DNA of 64,000 nucleotides from an uncultured Treponema sp. Lineage in GTDB: Bacteria > Spirochaetota > Spirochaetia > Treponematales > Treponemataceae. The notes under the pieces were generated by a model. The model worked only from the letters and a program-made list of their open reading frames with translations. It made no database searches and had not been told where the DNA came from. Positions 17,031 through 26,225 of the stretch are shown here, in pieces (positions within the stretch are counted from its first letter, which is position 1; every line of letters starts with the position of its first letter). The stretch is from assembly GCA_946615905.1 (NCBI GenBank), contig CAMOIE010000003.1, positions 1 through 64,000 on the forward strand, given 5' to 3'. The position numbers were made by a program, and so were the translations under genes.

Positions 17031-18812
17031 ATGAATGAAAAAATTGTAATTGATGATTCACCTGTAGACGTTTCTACGGAAGTAAATTTTATTTGGTCTA
17101 TTGCGAACAAGCTGCGTGGAACTTACCAAAGCGATAAATATAAGGATGTCATAATTCCTATGACAATTATCCGCCGGTTTGAATGTGCCCTTTCCAAGAC
17201 AAAAGATGCCGTAATCAAACAGGTGGAAGATGATGAAAAAAGCGGAAATCAAACACCTGACCTAATCTATCAAAAGACTGCGGGCTACCAGTTTTACAAC
17301 AAAAGCAAATACACACTGGCGGAACTTTTGAACGACAGCGAGAAAATCAAGACAAACTTTGAAAGCTACATTGACGGATTTTCTACCAACGCACAGGACA
17401 TAATCACAAACCTTGAATTCAAAAAGCAGATAGAAAAGATGGCGGACAACAACCGTCTTTTTTCCGTTGTTCAAGCCTTTAGCGAGATTGACCTTAGCCC
17501 AGACACAATTGACAACATCAAGATGGGCTACATTTTTGAAGAACTTATCCGTAAGTTTTCTGAAAATGCTGAGGCCGGTGACCACTACACTGGGCGAGAC
17601 ATTATCAAGTGTATGGTCAGCGTTTTGCTAAGTGAAGGGTGCGAGGACTTGAAAGAGCCGCAAAAGGAAATCAGAATTATAGACCAGGCTTGTGGAACTG
17701 GTGGTATGCTTTCTACAAGTTATAACTTTCTTACAGCCTATAATCCAAGTGCAAAAATCCGACTTTACGGACAAGAAATTAACCCGGAATCATATGCCAT
17801 GTGTATGGCAGAAATGCTTATCCGTGGGCAGGATGTGGCCAACCTCCGCAAGATGGATACGATGAAACAGGACTGTTTCCCCACCAAAAAGATGAGGTTT
17901 GTAATTGAAAACCCGCCTTTTGGAACTGCTTGGGGCGGAAAGGATGCTGCAGAAGGCGTTGAGGAAGCGGTAAAGGCCGAGGCAGACAAAAAAGATAAAG
18001 GAAGATTCCCTGCAGGAACTCCTGGAAGTGGCGACATGCAGTTGCTTTTTATGCAGTCTGCCGTAGACAAGATGGATGAAGATTATGGCCGATGTGCAAT
18101 TATTGAAAACGGTTCTCCTTTATTCTCTGGCGGAACTTCCAGCGGTGAGAGTCAAATCCGCCGTTGGCTTTTGGAAAAGGACTTGATTGAAGCAATTATC
18201 GCACTTCCTACAGACCTTTTTTACAACACAGGAATTGCAACATACATTTGGGTTTTGAGCAAGAACAAGCGAAAAGAAAGAATAGGAAAAGTCCAGCTGA
18301 TAGACGCAACTTCTATCTGCCACAAACTCCGCAAGGCTCTTGGCAACAAGAGCAACGAGATTACAAAGGAAGATCGTGAAAGAATTACAAAACTCTATTC
18401 AAACTTTGCAGAAAACGAGCTTGTGAAAATCTTTGACAACGAGGATTTTATCTACCGTGAGTATACAGTTATGCGCCCTCTTTACGATGAAAATGGAAAC
18501 CCTGTAAAAGACAAGAAAGGCAACATTGAATACGACAAAAAGACAAAGGACACAGAGATTGTTCCCTTTAAAGAATCTATTGATGACTACATGACTCGTG
18601 AAGTTTTGCCCCACATTCCAGACTCTAAGGCATTTTTTGAAGAAGATTTGAGCAAGAAAAAGCCTGTGATAAAGACTGGAGCCGAGATCCCTTTTACACG
18701 CCATTTTTACAAATACACAAAGCCACGGGCAAGCAAGGAAATTGCGGCTGAATTCAACGAACTTGAAAAAAGTGTTAGTGAAACACTAAAGGAACTGTTT
18801 GGAGAGGAATAA
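17031..18812 (+). CDS. hsdM: Type I restriction-modification system, methyltransferase subunit
   Basis: The N6-adenine methyltransferase subunit that works with HsdS to modify, and with HsdR to cut, specific DNA sites. It has the N-terminal helical HsdM domain (about 15-150), SAM motif I DQACGTGGM near residue 220 and catalytic motif IV NPPFGTAWGG near 290. At 593 residues it is slightly long for the family. It heads a seven-part cluster transcribed in one direction, with the next ATG only 2 bases after its stop. The region is visibly more AT-rich than ligA, which suggests horizontal acquisition. Confidence 0.95.
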   Translation: MNEKIVIDDSPVDVSTEVNFIWSIANKLRGTYQSDKYKDVIIPMTIIRRFECALSKTKDAVIKQVEDDEKSGNQTPDLIYQKTAGYQFYNKSKYTLAELLNDSEKIKTNFESYIDGFSTNAQDIITNLEFKKQIEKMADNNRLFSVVQAFSEIDLSPDTIDNIKMGYIFEELIRKFSENAEAGDHYTGRDIIKCMVSVLLSEGCEDLKEPQKEIRIIDQACGTGGMLSTSYNFLTAYNPSAKIRLYGQEINPESYAMCMAEMLIRGQDVANLRKMDTMKQDCFPTKKMRFVIENPPFGTAWGGKDAAEGVEEAVKAEADKKDKGRFPAGTPGSGDMQLLFMQSAVDKMDEDYGRCAIIENGSPLFSGGTSSGESQIRRWLLEKDLIEAIIALPTDLFYNTGIATYIWVLSKNKRKERIGKVQLIDATSICHKLRKALGNKSNEITKEDRERITKLYSNFAENELVKIFDNEDFIYREYTVMRPLYDENGNPVKDKKGNIEYDKKTKDTEIVPFKESIDDYMTREVLPHIPDSKAFFEEDLSKKKPVIKTGAEIPFTRHFYKYTKPRASKEIAAEFNELEKSVSETLKELFGEE

Positions 18813-18814
18813 AG

Positions 18815-19669
18815 ATGGCAGATAAAATTGTAAAAGATAAAATTCATGCAAAAGGCATTGATATTGAAATCTATACAGCAGATTTTCAAAATGAATATAT
18901 TTCACTTACTGACATCGCAAAATACAAGAACAGCGAAGATCCTCGTTTTGCAATTCAAAACTGGATGCGAAATAAAAGCACTGTAGAACTCCTAGGAGTT
19001 TGGGAAGAACTTCATAATCCAGATTTTAACCGTGTCGAATTCGATACGGTTAAAAATCAAGCTGGTTCAAACAGTTTTGTCTTGACCCCAACAAGATGGA
19101 TAGAGACGGTAAATGCAAAAGGAATAGTTTCAAAATCTGGGCGATATGGTGGAACTTTTGCACACAGCGATTTGGCGATGGCTTTTGCAAGTTGGATTTC
19201 GCCAGAATTTCAGCTTTACATAATAAAAGACTACCAGCGTCTTAAAAGCGATGAAAACAGCCGACTTTCCTTAAACTGGAATTTGAACAGAGAACTTTCA
19301 AAACTCAACTACAAGATTCATACAGATGCAATAAAGGATAATTTAATTTTGCCGGAACTTACAGCCGCTCAAAAGTCTTTTGTCTATGCTGACGAAGCCG
19401 ATTTGTTGAATGTCGTACTATTTGGAAAGACCGCAAAACAATGGCGGGAAGAAAATCCAGATAAAAAAGGAAATGTCCGCGACTATGCAGACATCAACAG
19501 ACTTTTGGTTCTTGCAAATCTTGAAAGTTACAATGCAATATTAATTGAACAGGGGTATAGTCAAGCCAAACGACTTGATCTTTTAAGGCAGACTGCAGAG
19601 AGGCAGTTACGAACACTCCTTGGGCTTTCATTACCCGAAAAACTTCTTACAAGTGGAGAGAAAAAATGA
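18815..19669 (+). CDS. KilA-N domain protein in the hsd operon
   Basis: A 284-residue protein with a KilA-N DNA-binding domain over about residues 15-115 (SLTDIAKYKNS, then WIETVNAKGIVSK and GGTFAHSDLAMAFASWISPEFQLYI). The C-terminal half is helical with no assigned function. KilA-N proteins are common in phages and large DNA viruses and also occur as passengers in type I R-M operons. The stop overlaps hsdS by four bases, so it is made together with the specificity subunit. A regulator of the operon, for instance acting on the palindrome at 17010-17025, is a possible role but is inference. Confidence 0.85.
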   Translation: MADKIVKDKIHAKGIDIEIYTADFQNEYISLTDIAKYKNSEDPRFAIQNWMRNKSTVELLGVWEELHNPDFNRVEFDTVKNQAGSNSFVLTPTRWIETVNAKGIVSKSGRYGGTFAHSDLAMAFASWISPEFQLYIIKDYQRLKSDENSRLSLNWNLNRELSKLNYKIHTDAIKDNLILPELTAAQKSFVYADEADLLNVVLFGKTAKQWREENPDKKGNVRDYADINRLLVLANLESYNAILIEQGYSQAKRLDLLRQTAERQLRTLLGLSLPEKLLTSGEKK

Positions 19670-20955
19670 AAGACAGCGCGAGTTTTCAGAATGAAAAGTC
19701 GGTAAGTGAGCGAAGCGAACGGCGAATTGAATGGATTGGGGAAATTCCTGATGAGTGGGAAGTACATCCAGTTTATTATTATTTTGAAGAACGAAAAAAT
19801 AAAAATTCACTAGGAAAAGAACAAAACCTTTTGTCTTTAAGTTATGGAAAAGTAGTGCGCAGAAATATCAACTCTGTAGATGGATTATTACCTGAAAGTT
19901 TTAATACTTATAACATAGTTGAAGAAAATGATGTAATTATACGACCAACAGATTTACAAAATGACAAGCGCAGTCTAAGGACAGGATTATGCAAAGAACA
20001 CGGTATAATTACAAGTGCATATATTGCATTAAAACCAAAGCATATTTTTTCTCATTATTATCATTATCTTTTACATGCTTATGATGTCGAGAAAGTATTT
20101 TATAATATGGGAAATGGAGTAAGACAAGGTTTAAATTATCCTGAATTTTCTAAACTTCTTTTAATTTCACCTCCGCTCCCCACGCAGAAAAAAATTTCGG
20201 ATTTTTTAGACGAAAAGTGTGCAAAGATTGATTCTCTTTCTGCAAACTTGAACAAGCAGATTGAGCTATTGGAAGAATACAAGAAGTCTTTGATTACAGA
20301 ATGTGTCACTCATGGGATAAATGCAGATGCAAATATGAAAGCTTCTGGCATTGAATGGATTGGTGAGATTCCGGAGAATTGGAAAATGGATAAACTAAAA
20401 TACAATTTGAAAGTTCATGAAGTAAAAGACCACGCTGATTCGGAAGTTCTTTCTTTATATCGTGAACTTGGAGTAATTCCTAAAAACAGTCGTGATGATA
20501 ATCATAATGTCACATCAGAGGACACTTCAAAATATAAATTTGTCCGAAAAGGAGATTTCGTAATCAATAAAATGAAAGCGTGGCAAGGTTCAGTTGCTGT
20601 TTCAGATTACGAAGGAATTGTTTCTCCGGCCTATTATGTGTATGAATTCATAAATCAGAATTACGACAAAAAATATTTCCATCACATGATGCGAAATAAA
20701 ACGCTTGCAGATGAATTCAAAAGAATTTCAGGTGGCATAAGAGAAGGTCAATGGGATTTAGACAGAACAGAATTTGAGAATATGTATCTTCCATTCCCCC
20801 CACTCGCCGAACAATCCGCCATCGCCGACTACCTCGACGCTAAGTGTTCCAAAATCGAATCCGCAATCGCCTCAAAAAAACTCCAGTTAGAAAAGTTGGA
20901 AGAATATAAAAAATCGCTTATCTTTGAATATGTGACTGGGAAGAAAGAATGTTAG
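19666..20955 (+). CDS. hsdS: Type I restriction-modification system, specificity subunit
   Basis: Provides target recognition to the HsdM/HsdR complex. Two target-recognition domains are seen, each introduced by the same signature (IEWIGEIPDEW near 22 and IEWIGEIPENW near 228). Each is followed by a conserved helix (SDFLDEKCAKI and ADYLDAKCSKI, then LEEYKKSLI), giving the usual pseudo-symmetric half-subunits. At 429 residues it is full length. The first recognition domain is AT-rich and unlike the second, as expected for exchangeable modules. Its 3' end reappears as a remnant at 21509-21583 after one intervening gene. Its stop overlaps the next gene by 7 bases. Confidence 0.93.
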   Translation: MKDSASFQNEKSVSERSERRIEWIGEIPDEWEVHPVYYYFEERKNKNSLGKEQNLLSLSYGKVVRRNINSVDGLLPESFNTYNIVEENDVIIRPTDLQNDKRSLRTGLCKEHGIITSAYIALKPKHIFSHYYHYLLHAYDVEKVFYNMGNGVRQGLNYPEFSKLLLISPPLPTQKKISDFLDEKCAKIDSLSANLNKQIELLEEYKKSLITECVTHGINADANMKASGIEWIGEIPENWKMDKLKYNLKVHEVKDHADSEVLSLYRELGVIPKNSRDDNHNVTSEDTSKYKFVRKGDFVINKMKAWQGSVAVSDYEGIVSPAYYVYEFINQNYDKKYFHHMMRNKTLADEFKRISGGIREGQWDLDRTEFENMYLPFPPLAEQSAIADYLDAKCSKIESAIASKKLQLEKLEEYKKSLIFEYVTGKKEC

Positions 20956-21482
20956 AAAAATTATTAGACTTATTGAAAATAATACTTGAAAAATATCTTA
21001 TTCCGGCTTTGGTAACTATTTTGTTATCAATTGTGTCTGTAAATTTTATTACAAAAGACATAGAACTATTTAAATCCTTATCAAGAATTGAGAATTATAT
21101 TCTACAAGGATTATTCATTTTTTTAGTAATTTTGGTTTTATATTCAATCATTTGCAAATTTCACGACGCTTATAAAACTAAACATATTTTGGATTCATGG
21201 GAGAAATATAGTTTCGAGAGTATTATCAACCAAATTGATACATATCCAAACGAGGTCAGGGATATAATAAAAAAACTTTTTGCGAACAATAACAATCCAA
21301 TTTCGATAAGCACTGATTATAGAGGAGCTGCTGACTTACAAAGATTATTATTTAATAAAGCGACATTATCACAGTTTGAAGAAACTTCACGCGGTACTAT
21401 ATACTTATGCAGATTGACAGATTCATTTTATAATAAACTAAAAAAGATTAATAAAATTAATGGTTTAATAAGTCATTATTAG
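20949..21482 (+). CDS. Two-helix membrane protein inside the hsd operon, candidate defence gene
   Basis: A 177-residue protein of unknown family. Two hydrophobic helices (about 16-34, YLIPALVTILLSIVSVNFI, and 50-68, LQGLFIFLVILVLYSIIC) are followed by a soluble, charged C-terminal part of about 105 residues. The layout of two helices plus a cytoplasmic domain recalls superinfection-exclusion proteins of the SieB type, but I see no diagnostic motif. The base composition is very AT-rich, more so than hsdS. It lies between intact hsdS and a truncated second copy of the hsdS 3' end, so it appears to have arrived with an hsdS recombination event. A membrane-acting defence role is inference. Confidence 0.7.
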   Translation: MLEKLLDLLKIILEKYLIPALVTILLSIVSVNFITKDIELFKSLSRIENYILQGLFIFLVILVLYSIICKFHDAYKTKHILDSWEKYSFESIINQIDTYPNEVRDIIKKLFANNNNPISISTDYRGAADLQRLLFNKATLSQFEETSRGTIYLCRLTDSFYNKLKKINKINGLISHY

Positions 21483-21508
21483 AAATGTTTATTTATGAGA
21501 ATTGTTCC

Positions 21509-21583
21509 GCCCAGCTGGAAAAACTGGAGGAATACAAAAAATCGCTTATCTTTGAATATGTTACTGGGAAAAAGGAAGTGTAA
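21509..21583 (+). pseudogene. Remnant of an hsdS 3' end
   Basis: This stretch still encodes LEKLEEYKKSLIFEYVTGKK and a stop, almost identical at DNA level to the last 25 codons of hsdS at 20881-20955. No upstream recognition domain remains. It marks the end of an hsdS copy that was lost or displaced when the preceding 177-residue gene came in. Confidence 0.85.
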
Positions 21584-21596
21584 GGGGGAAAGAAAA

Positions 21597-23081
21597 ATGA
21601 CAGAATCAGAATTGAATAATATTTTCTCTGTTGGCGAAACCATTGCCGTAGAATTCAAAAGATGTGGGAACGGCATCCAAAGTGATGTTTACCAGACTGT
21701 CTGCTCATTTCTAAACCGTTTTGGAGGAGATATTTTTCTTGGAGTTCTGGATAACGGAGAGGTTGAAGGAATTCCCGAAAAGTCCGTTCCTACTCTTATT
21801 AAAAATTTTATAAGTTGCGTTGGAGATTCAAACTTATTCAATCCCACAGTTTACCTAGCTCCCGAACCTCTTGATTATAAGGGAAAGAAAATTATTCACA
21901 TCTATGTTCATCCCTCAAGTGAAGTTCATTCTTACAAAAATGTGATTTATGACCGTGTGGACGATGCTGATGTTCAGGTTACTTCCACAAGTGCCATCGC
22001 TCAAATGTACATCCGAAAACAGAATATTTTTACAGAAAAGAAAGCTTACCCTTATGTAAAAACAGAAGACTTGAAACTCGAACTATTGAATACTGTAAAG
22101 AATCTTGCGGCAACCTACAACGGTGGTGACCATCCATGGCAAAAGATGGATGATATGGAAGTATTAAAAAGTGCAGGGCTTTACACACTGAATCAGGAGA
22201 CAGGGAAATCAGGATTTAATCTGGCGGCAGTTCTACTTTTTGGAAAGAGCGAGGTAATTAAAGATTTATGCCCTGCCTACTGCACAGATGCAATTCTCAG
22301 AAAAGTCAATATTGACCGCTACGATGACAGGGACTACATTGACTGCAATCTTATAGAAGCCTATGACCGGCTGTTGGAATTTGGTCGGAAACACTTGAAT
22401 GACAAATTCTTTATAGATTCTGACATGAACCGTAAGAGCATATCTGGAATAATTCTGCGTGAAATGATTTCCAATACTCTGATTCACCGTGAATATTCAA
22501 GCTCGTTTGTGGCAAAGTTTATCATCGAAAAAGACAGAATGTACACGGAAAATGCCAGCCGTTCTACAAGGGCAGGGCTTATTACTCCTGAAAACTTGCA
22601 GCCAGAGCCAAAGAATCCTACAATTGCAAATTTTTTCAGAATCACAGGTCGGTCTGATATTCTTGGAAGCGGAACACGCAATTTATACCGCTACAGTAAG
22701 ATTTATTCAGGTGAAGAACCAGAAATTAAAGAAGGTGATATTTTTAGAATCACAGTTCCGATTGATGATTTATACGAAGATAAAAGTAATGAAATTGCAC
22801 CAGAAAATGAAAATTATGCACCACAAACTGCACTACAAGTCGGAATTTCTGAAATAACTGCACCACAAAATGAAAATTCTGCACCACAAAACTTAACCAA
22901 GTCCGTTGCAAAAACATTGCAAATTATCAAGGAAAATCCTACTGTAACGGCAAGAGAAATCACTACAATTACAGGACTTTCTTTGAGAACAATAAAAGAA
23001 CACTTTGCGCTTCTAAAAAAAGAAGGTATTATCCGTCATGTTGGAGCAACAAAAAATGGCTATTGGGAAGTCCAAAAATAA
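21597..23081 (+). CDS. AlbA_2 (Schlafen-type) ATP-binding / winged-helix protein
   Basis: A 494-residue protein with an N-terminal AlbA_2-type domain (VEFKRCGNG near 20, then FGGDIFLGVLDNGEVEGI), a middle ATP-binding-like region (SGIILREMISNTLIHREYSS) and a C-terminal winged helix (TAREITTITGLSLRTIKEHF). Such proteins are frequent inside type I R-M operons. The ATG at 21597 has a GGGGG ribosome site; a longer frame from 21495 only reads through the hsdS remnant, so it is rejected. A linker contains two nearly identical 31-bp repeats (22797-22827 and 22860-22890) encoding APxNEN-APQ units. DNA binding is predicted; the exact role in the R-M system is unknown. Confidence 0.85.
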   Translation: MTESELNNIFSVGETIAVEFKRCGNGIQSDVYQTVCSFLNRFGGDIFLGVLDNGEVEGIPEKSVPTLIKNFISCVGDSNLFNPTVYLAPEPLDYKGKKIIHIYVHPSSEVHSYKNVIYDRVDDADVQVTSTSAIAQMYIRKQNIFTEKKAYPYVKTEDLKLELLNTVKNLAATYNGGDHPWQKMDDMEVLKSAGLYTLNQETGKSGFNLAAVLLFGKSEVIKDLCPAYCTDAILRKVNIDRYDDRDYIDCNLIEAYDRLLEFGRKHLNDKFFIDSDMNRKSISGIILREMISNTLIHREYSSSFVAKFIIEKDRMYTENASRSTRAGLITPENLQPEPKNPTIANFFRITGRSDILGSGTRNLYRYSKIYSGEEPEIKEGDIFRITVPIDDLYEDKSNEIAPENENYAPQTALQVGISEITAPQNENSAPQNLTKSVAKTLQIIKENPTVTAREITTITGLSLRTIKEHFALLKKEGIIRHVGATKNGYWEVQK

Positions 23082-23097
23082 AGAGGAATAATATTTT

Positions 23098-26000
23098 ATG
23101 AGCCTAGTCCAGACAGAAAAAGAATATCAGAATTACATTGTAGATTATTTGAAAAATGAGAACGGCTTTGTTGTTCACGATGACAATGACTTTAACACTT
23201 CTTTTGCATTTGATAATGGCCTTTTGCTTTCCTTTTTATATGCGACTCAAAAAAAGACTATGCAGGACTTGGAAAAAATATACAAGGATAATGCTACGTC
23301 GCTAGTTCTTTCTTCCATCAATCAGGAAATCACAAAAAAAGGCTCGTCTTTGATTTACTGCCTTAAGCATGGGGTACAGATTGGAAACCACCATCTTGAT
23401 TTAATGTATACAAAGCCTGCCACCTCTTTCAACAAAGAGGAATACGAACGCTACACCCACAATATTTTTTCTGTTATCCCAGAAGTCAATGCAGATTTGG
23501 ATAAAAAAGAGCGTGTAGACTTGGTTCTTTTTTTGAACGGCATTGCCATTATGAGTGTGGAACTTAAATGCAACAATTCCGGTCAGAATTACGAAGATGC
23601 AATTTACCAATACCGCCATGACCGCACTCCTGCAAAACGGCTCTTCTTGTTTAAGGCGGGCTGTCTTGTTCATTTTGCGATGGACTTGGACTATGTGTCA
23701 ATGACAACAAAACTAGATGGTGAGAAAACGTCCTTTCTGCCATTCAACCAGGGAAAGAAAAGCATCTACAATCTAAAAAATGGAGAATCTATTGTAGAAA
23801 CCGGAGACGGCAACGAAAACCGTGAGGACGGCAAGTTCCCAGCCTGCTATATGTGGGAAGATATTTGGAAGGGCGACACAATTTTGGAGCTTATTTCTAA
23901 GTTTATTTTTGTGGAGCGGACAGAGAAAAGGGATGCGGCGACAAAAAAGACTAAAATCAGTGAGAATCTTATTTTCCCTCGCTACCACCAGTTGCGTTTG
24001 TTGAGAAAGACTATTGCCCACGTAAAAGATAATCTTTCTTCCTGCAACTATTTGATACAACATTCGGCTGGAAGCGGAAAGACAAACTCTATCGCGTGGC
24101 TTAGCCATAGGCTTTCTTCTTTGCATGACAACGACGAAAAGCAGATATTTGACACGATTATAGTCGTTACAGACCGCTGTGTTGTAGACAACCAGCTGCA
24201 GCGGGCTGTTCTTTCGTTAGACCACCAAGAAGGGCTTATTCGTGTTATGAATGAGGATTGTTCTTCTTCAGATTTGGAAAAGGCTATAAACCGTGGAACA
24301 AAGATTATTGCCACAACAATTCAGAAGTTCCCTTATATCAAAGATAGCGTAAAAAAGTTTACCTCAAAACGTTTTGCTGTAATAATCGATGAAGCCCACT
24401 CTTCTACAAACGGCAGAAATATGGAGGCTCTAGTAAAGTCTCTGAATAATGTAGAACGTGTTGAAGACATGGAAGGTGACGAAGTTAATGCTATTGATAT
24501 TGTGGAAAACCAACTTGACCAGACAGGAAAGCCTGAGAATGTTTCTATGTTCGCATTTACAGCAACCCCAAAGGCAAGCACTCTGCAAAAATTTGGAACG
24601 CTGAACGAGAACGGCAAGAAAGAAGCCTTTGATTTGTATTCTATGAAGCAAGCAATCGAAGAAGGCTTTATTTTGGATGTTCTTGAAAATTACACCGAAT
24701 ACAAAACCTTGTTTAAAATCCACAAGCTTATAAAAGATGACCCAAGCCTTGATTCTGCGAAAGCAAAAAAACAGATTTATAAAATGGCTATGAATGACGA
24801 GACAAACATTGCCCAAAGGACAGCCGTGATTATTGAGCATTTCCGAAATACTGTTTTGGGAACTTGTCTTGAAGGTAATGAGAAGGCTATGGTTGTTACT
24901 GCCAGCCGAAAGGAAGCTGTGGAATATAAGTTGCAGTTTGATAAATACATCGCAGACCACCATTATGACGATATGAAAACTCTTGTGGCATTTTCCGGCA
25001 AGGTGACACTAGACAAAGAATACACGGAAGTTGGCATGAACAATCATTTTCAAACTAGGATGCTGACCGCTGAGCCTGTCGAATCGCCAAGAATCAAAAT
25101 TACAGAAGAAAATCTTCCCGACTATTTTAATGACGATGAAGCCTACAAGGTTTTGATTGTTGCAAACAAATATCAGACAGGCTTTGACCAGAACAAACTT
25201 TGCGCGATGTATGTAATGAAAAAACTTAAGGGTATTTCCGCAGTCCAGACTTTGAGCCGACTGAACCGTATCTGCAAGCCTAATGAAAAAAAGACTTATA
25301 TTCTGGATTTTTCAAACACTGTGGAAGAAATCACTGCCGCTTTTGCCCCCTATTATTCACGAACGATTTTGGACAATCCAACTTCTCTTGAACAGCTTGA
25401 CGAGGTAAAAAAGGACATCATAACCTATAACGTTTTTGACTTTGACGACATTGAAGAATGTATTGAAAAGGTTTTGGAAAAAAAGGATGCACAGGCTCTT
25501 GTGTCGGCCAAACTGAACAAGGTGAAAATCAAGATTGGGCAGTATGATGAGGATTCGCAGAGAGAAATCAAAGTAAAAATCAAACGATATGTAAAGTATT
25601 ATTCTTTCCTCTGCCAGTGCGTTCCAATGCAGAATACCCAAATGCATAAACTCTATCTTTTCTTAAGCTGGCTGATTCCCTACCTAAAAGAAGGCAAGGG
25701 AAAAGACGGATTTGATTTGAAGAACAAAATCAAGATAGACACCTTTAATCAAAAGAAGATAAAGGAAAGTTCAAAAATAAAGGTTGAGCCAAAGCCCGGA
25801 GTTCACAGCCCTGATCCAAATGTTCCTATAACTGTAGTTGATATAAAAGAGCGACTTTCTGAAATCATAAAGAAGGTGAATGAAACGAACGGCATAGACT
25901 TGGATGTTGATATTGCTTCCAAGTCTGCATTAGGCGTTAAGGAAGTTCTTGAAAAGGATGCTGAATTGAAAGTGAGCGCCCGCCACAACAGCCGAGACGA

Positions 26001-26163
26001 CTTTGAGACCGCCTATTACGACCACTTGAATGACGCTCTTACTAAGGGCGATGCTGATTCAAAAAAATTCTTTTATATGCTTTTGAACAATGAGGATATA
26101 AAGAAAGAAGTAATGGGAATTTTTATTGACGAGATATATACGAAATTTAGGGAAGGGGAATAA
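23098..26163 (+). CDS. hsdR: Type I restriction-modification system, restriction subunit
   Basis: The 1021-residue motor and nuclease subunit. The N-terminal PD-(D/E)xK nuclease is visible as VDLVLFLNG followed by SVELKCNN near 140-163. The SF2 translocase follows with Walker A AGSGKTNSIAW near 325, the DEAH box in VIIDEAHSS near 433, FAFTATPK near 485 and the QTLSRLNR motif VI near 717. Together these are the complete set expected for an active enzyme. An AGAGG ribosome site lies before the ATG. It closes the operon; the next gene has its own promoter within 15 bases. Confidence 0.95.
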   Translation: MSLVQTEKEYQNYIVDYLKNENGFVVHDDNDFNTSFAFDNGLLLSFLYATQKKTMQDLEKIYKDNATSLVLSSINQEITKKGSSLIYCLKHGVQIGNHHLDLMYTKPATSFNKEEYERYTHNIFSVIPEVNADLDKKERVDLVLFLNGIAIMSVELKCNNSGQNYEDAIYQYRHDRTPAKRLFLFKAGCLVHFAMDLDYVSMTTKLDGEKTSFLPFNQGKKSIYNLKNGESIVETGDGNENREDGKFPACYMWEDIWKGDTILELISKFIFVERTEKRDAATKKTKISENLIFPRYHQLRLLRKTIAHVKDNLSSCNYLIQHSAGSGKTNSIAWLSHRLSSLHDNDEKQIFDTIIVVTDRCVVDNQLQRAVLSLDHQEGLIRVMNEDCSSSDLEKAINRGTKIIATTIQKFPYIKDSVKKFTSKRFAVIIDEAHSSTNGRNMEALVKSLNNVERVEDMEGDEVNAIDIVENQLDQTGKPENVSMFAFTATPKASTLQKFGTLNENGKKEAFDLYSMKQAIEEGFILDVLENYTEYKTLFKIHKLIKDDPSLDSAKAKKQIYKMAMNDETNIAQRTAVIIEHFRNTVLGTCLEGNEKAMVVTASRKEAVEYKLQFDKYIADHHYDDMKTLVAFSGKVTLDKEYTEVGMNNHFQTRMLTAEPVESPRIKITEENLPDYFNDDEAYKVLIVANKYQTGFDQNKLCAMYVMKKLKGISAVQTLSRLNRICKPNEKKTYILDFSNTVEEITAAFAPYYSRTILDNPTSLEQLDEVKKDIITYNVFDFDDIEECIEKVLEKKDAQALVSAKLNKVKIKIGQYDEDSQREIKVKIKRYVKYYSFLCQCVPMQNTQMHKLYLFLSWLIPYLKEGKGKDGFDLKNKIKIDTFNQKKIKESSKIKVEPKPGVHSPDPNVPITVVDIKERLSEIIKKVNETNGIDLDVDIASKSALGVKEVLEKDAELKVSARHNSRDDFETAYYDHLNDALTKGDADSKKFFYMLLNNEDIKKEVMGIFIDEIYTKFREGE

Positions 26164-26176
26164 AAGTAACAAAATC

Positions 26177-26204
26177 CTTACATCTGCGTTTTCTGTATTA
26201 GAAT
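26177..26204 (+). promoter_or_regulatory. Promoter of the alpha-2-macroglobulin gene
   Basis: CTTACA, a 16-base spacer and TAGAAT stand just after the hsdR stop. An AGGAG ribosome site precedes the ATG at 26226. Confidence 0.5.
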
Positions 26205-26225
26205 CAAATCAGGAGCGGTTGACTT

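Noticed and set aside
21495-21596. Longer start for the AlbA_2/HTH protein
   Set aside because: Those codons read the hsdS remnant out of frame; the ATG at 21597 has a strong GGGGG site and starts the conserved domain.
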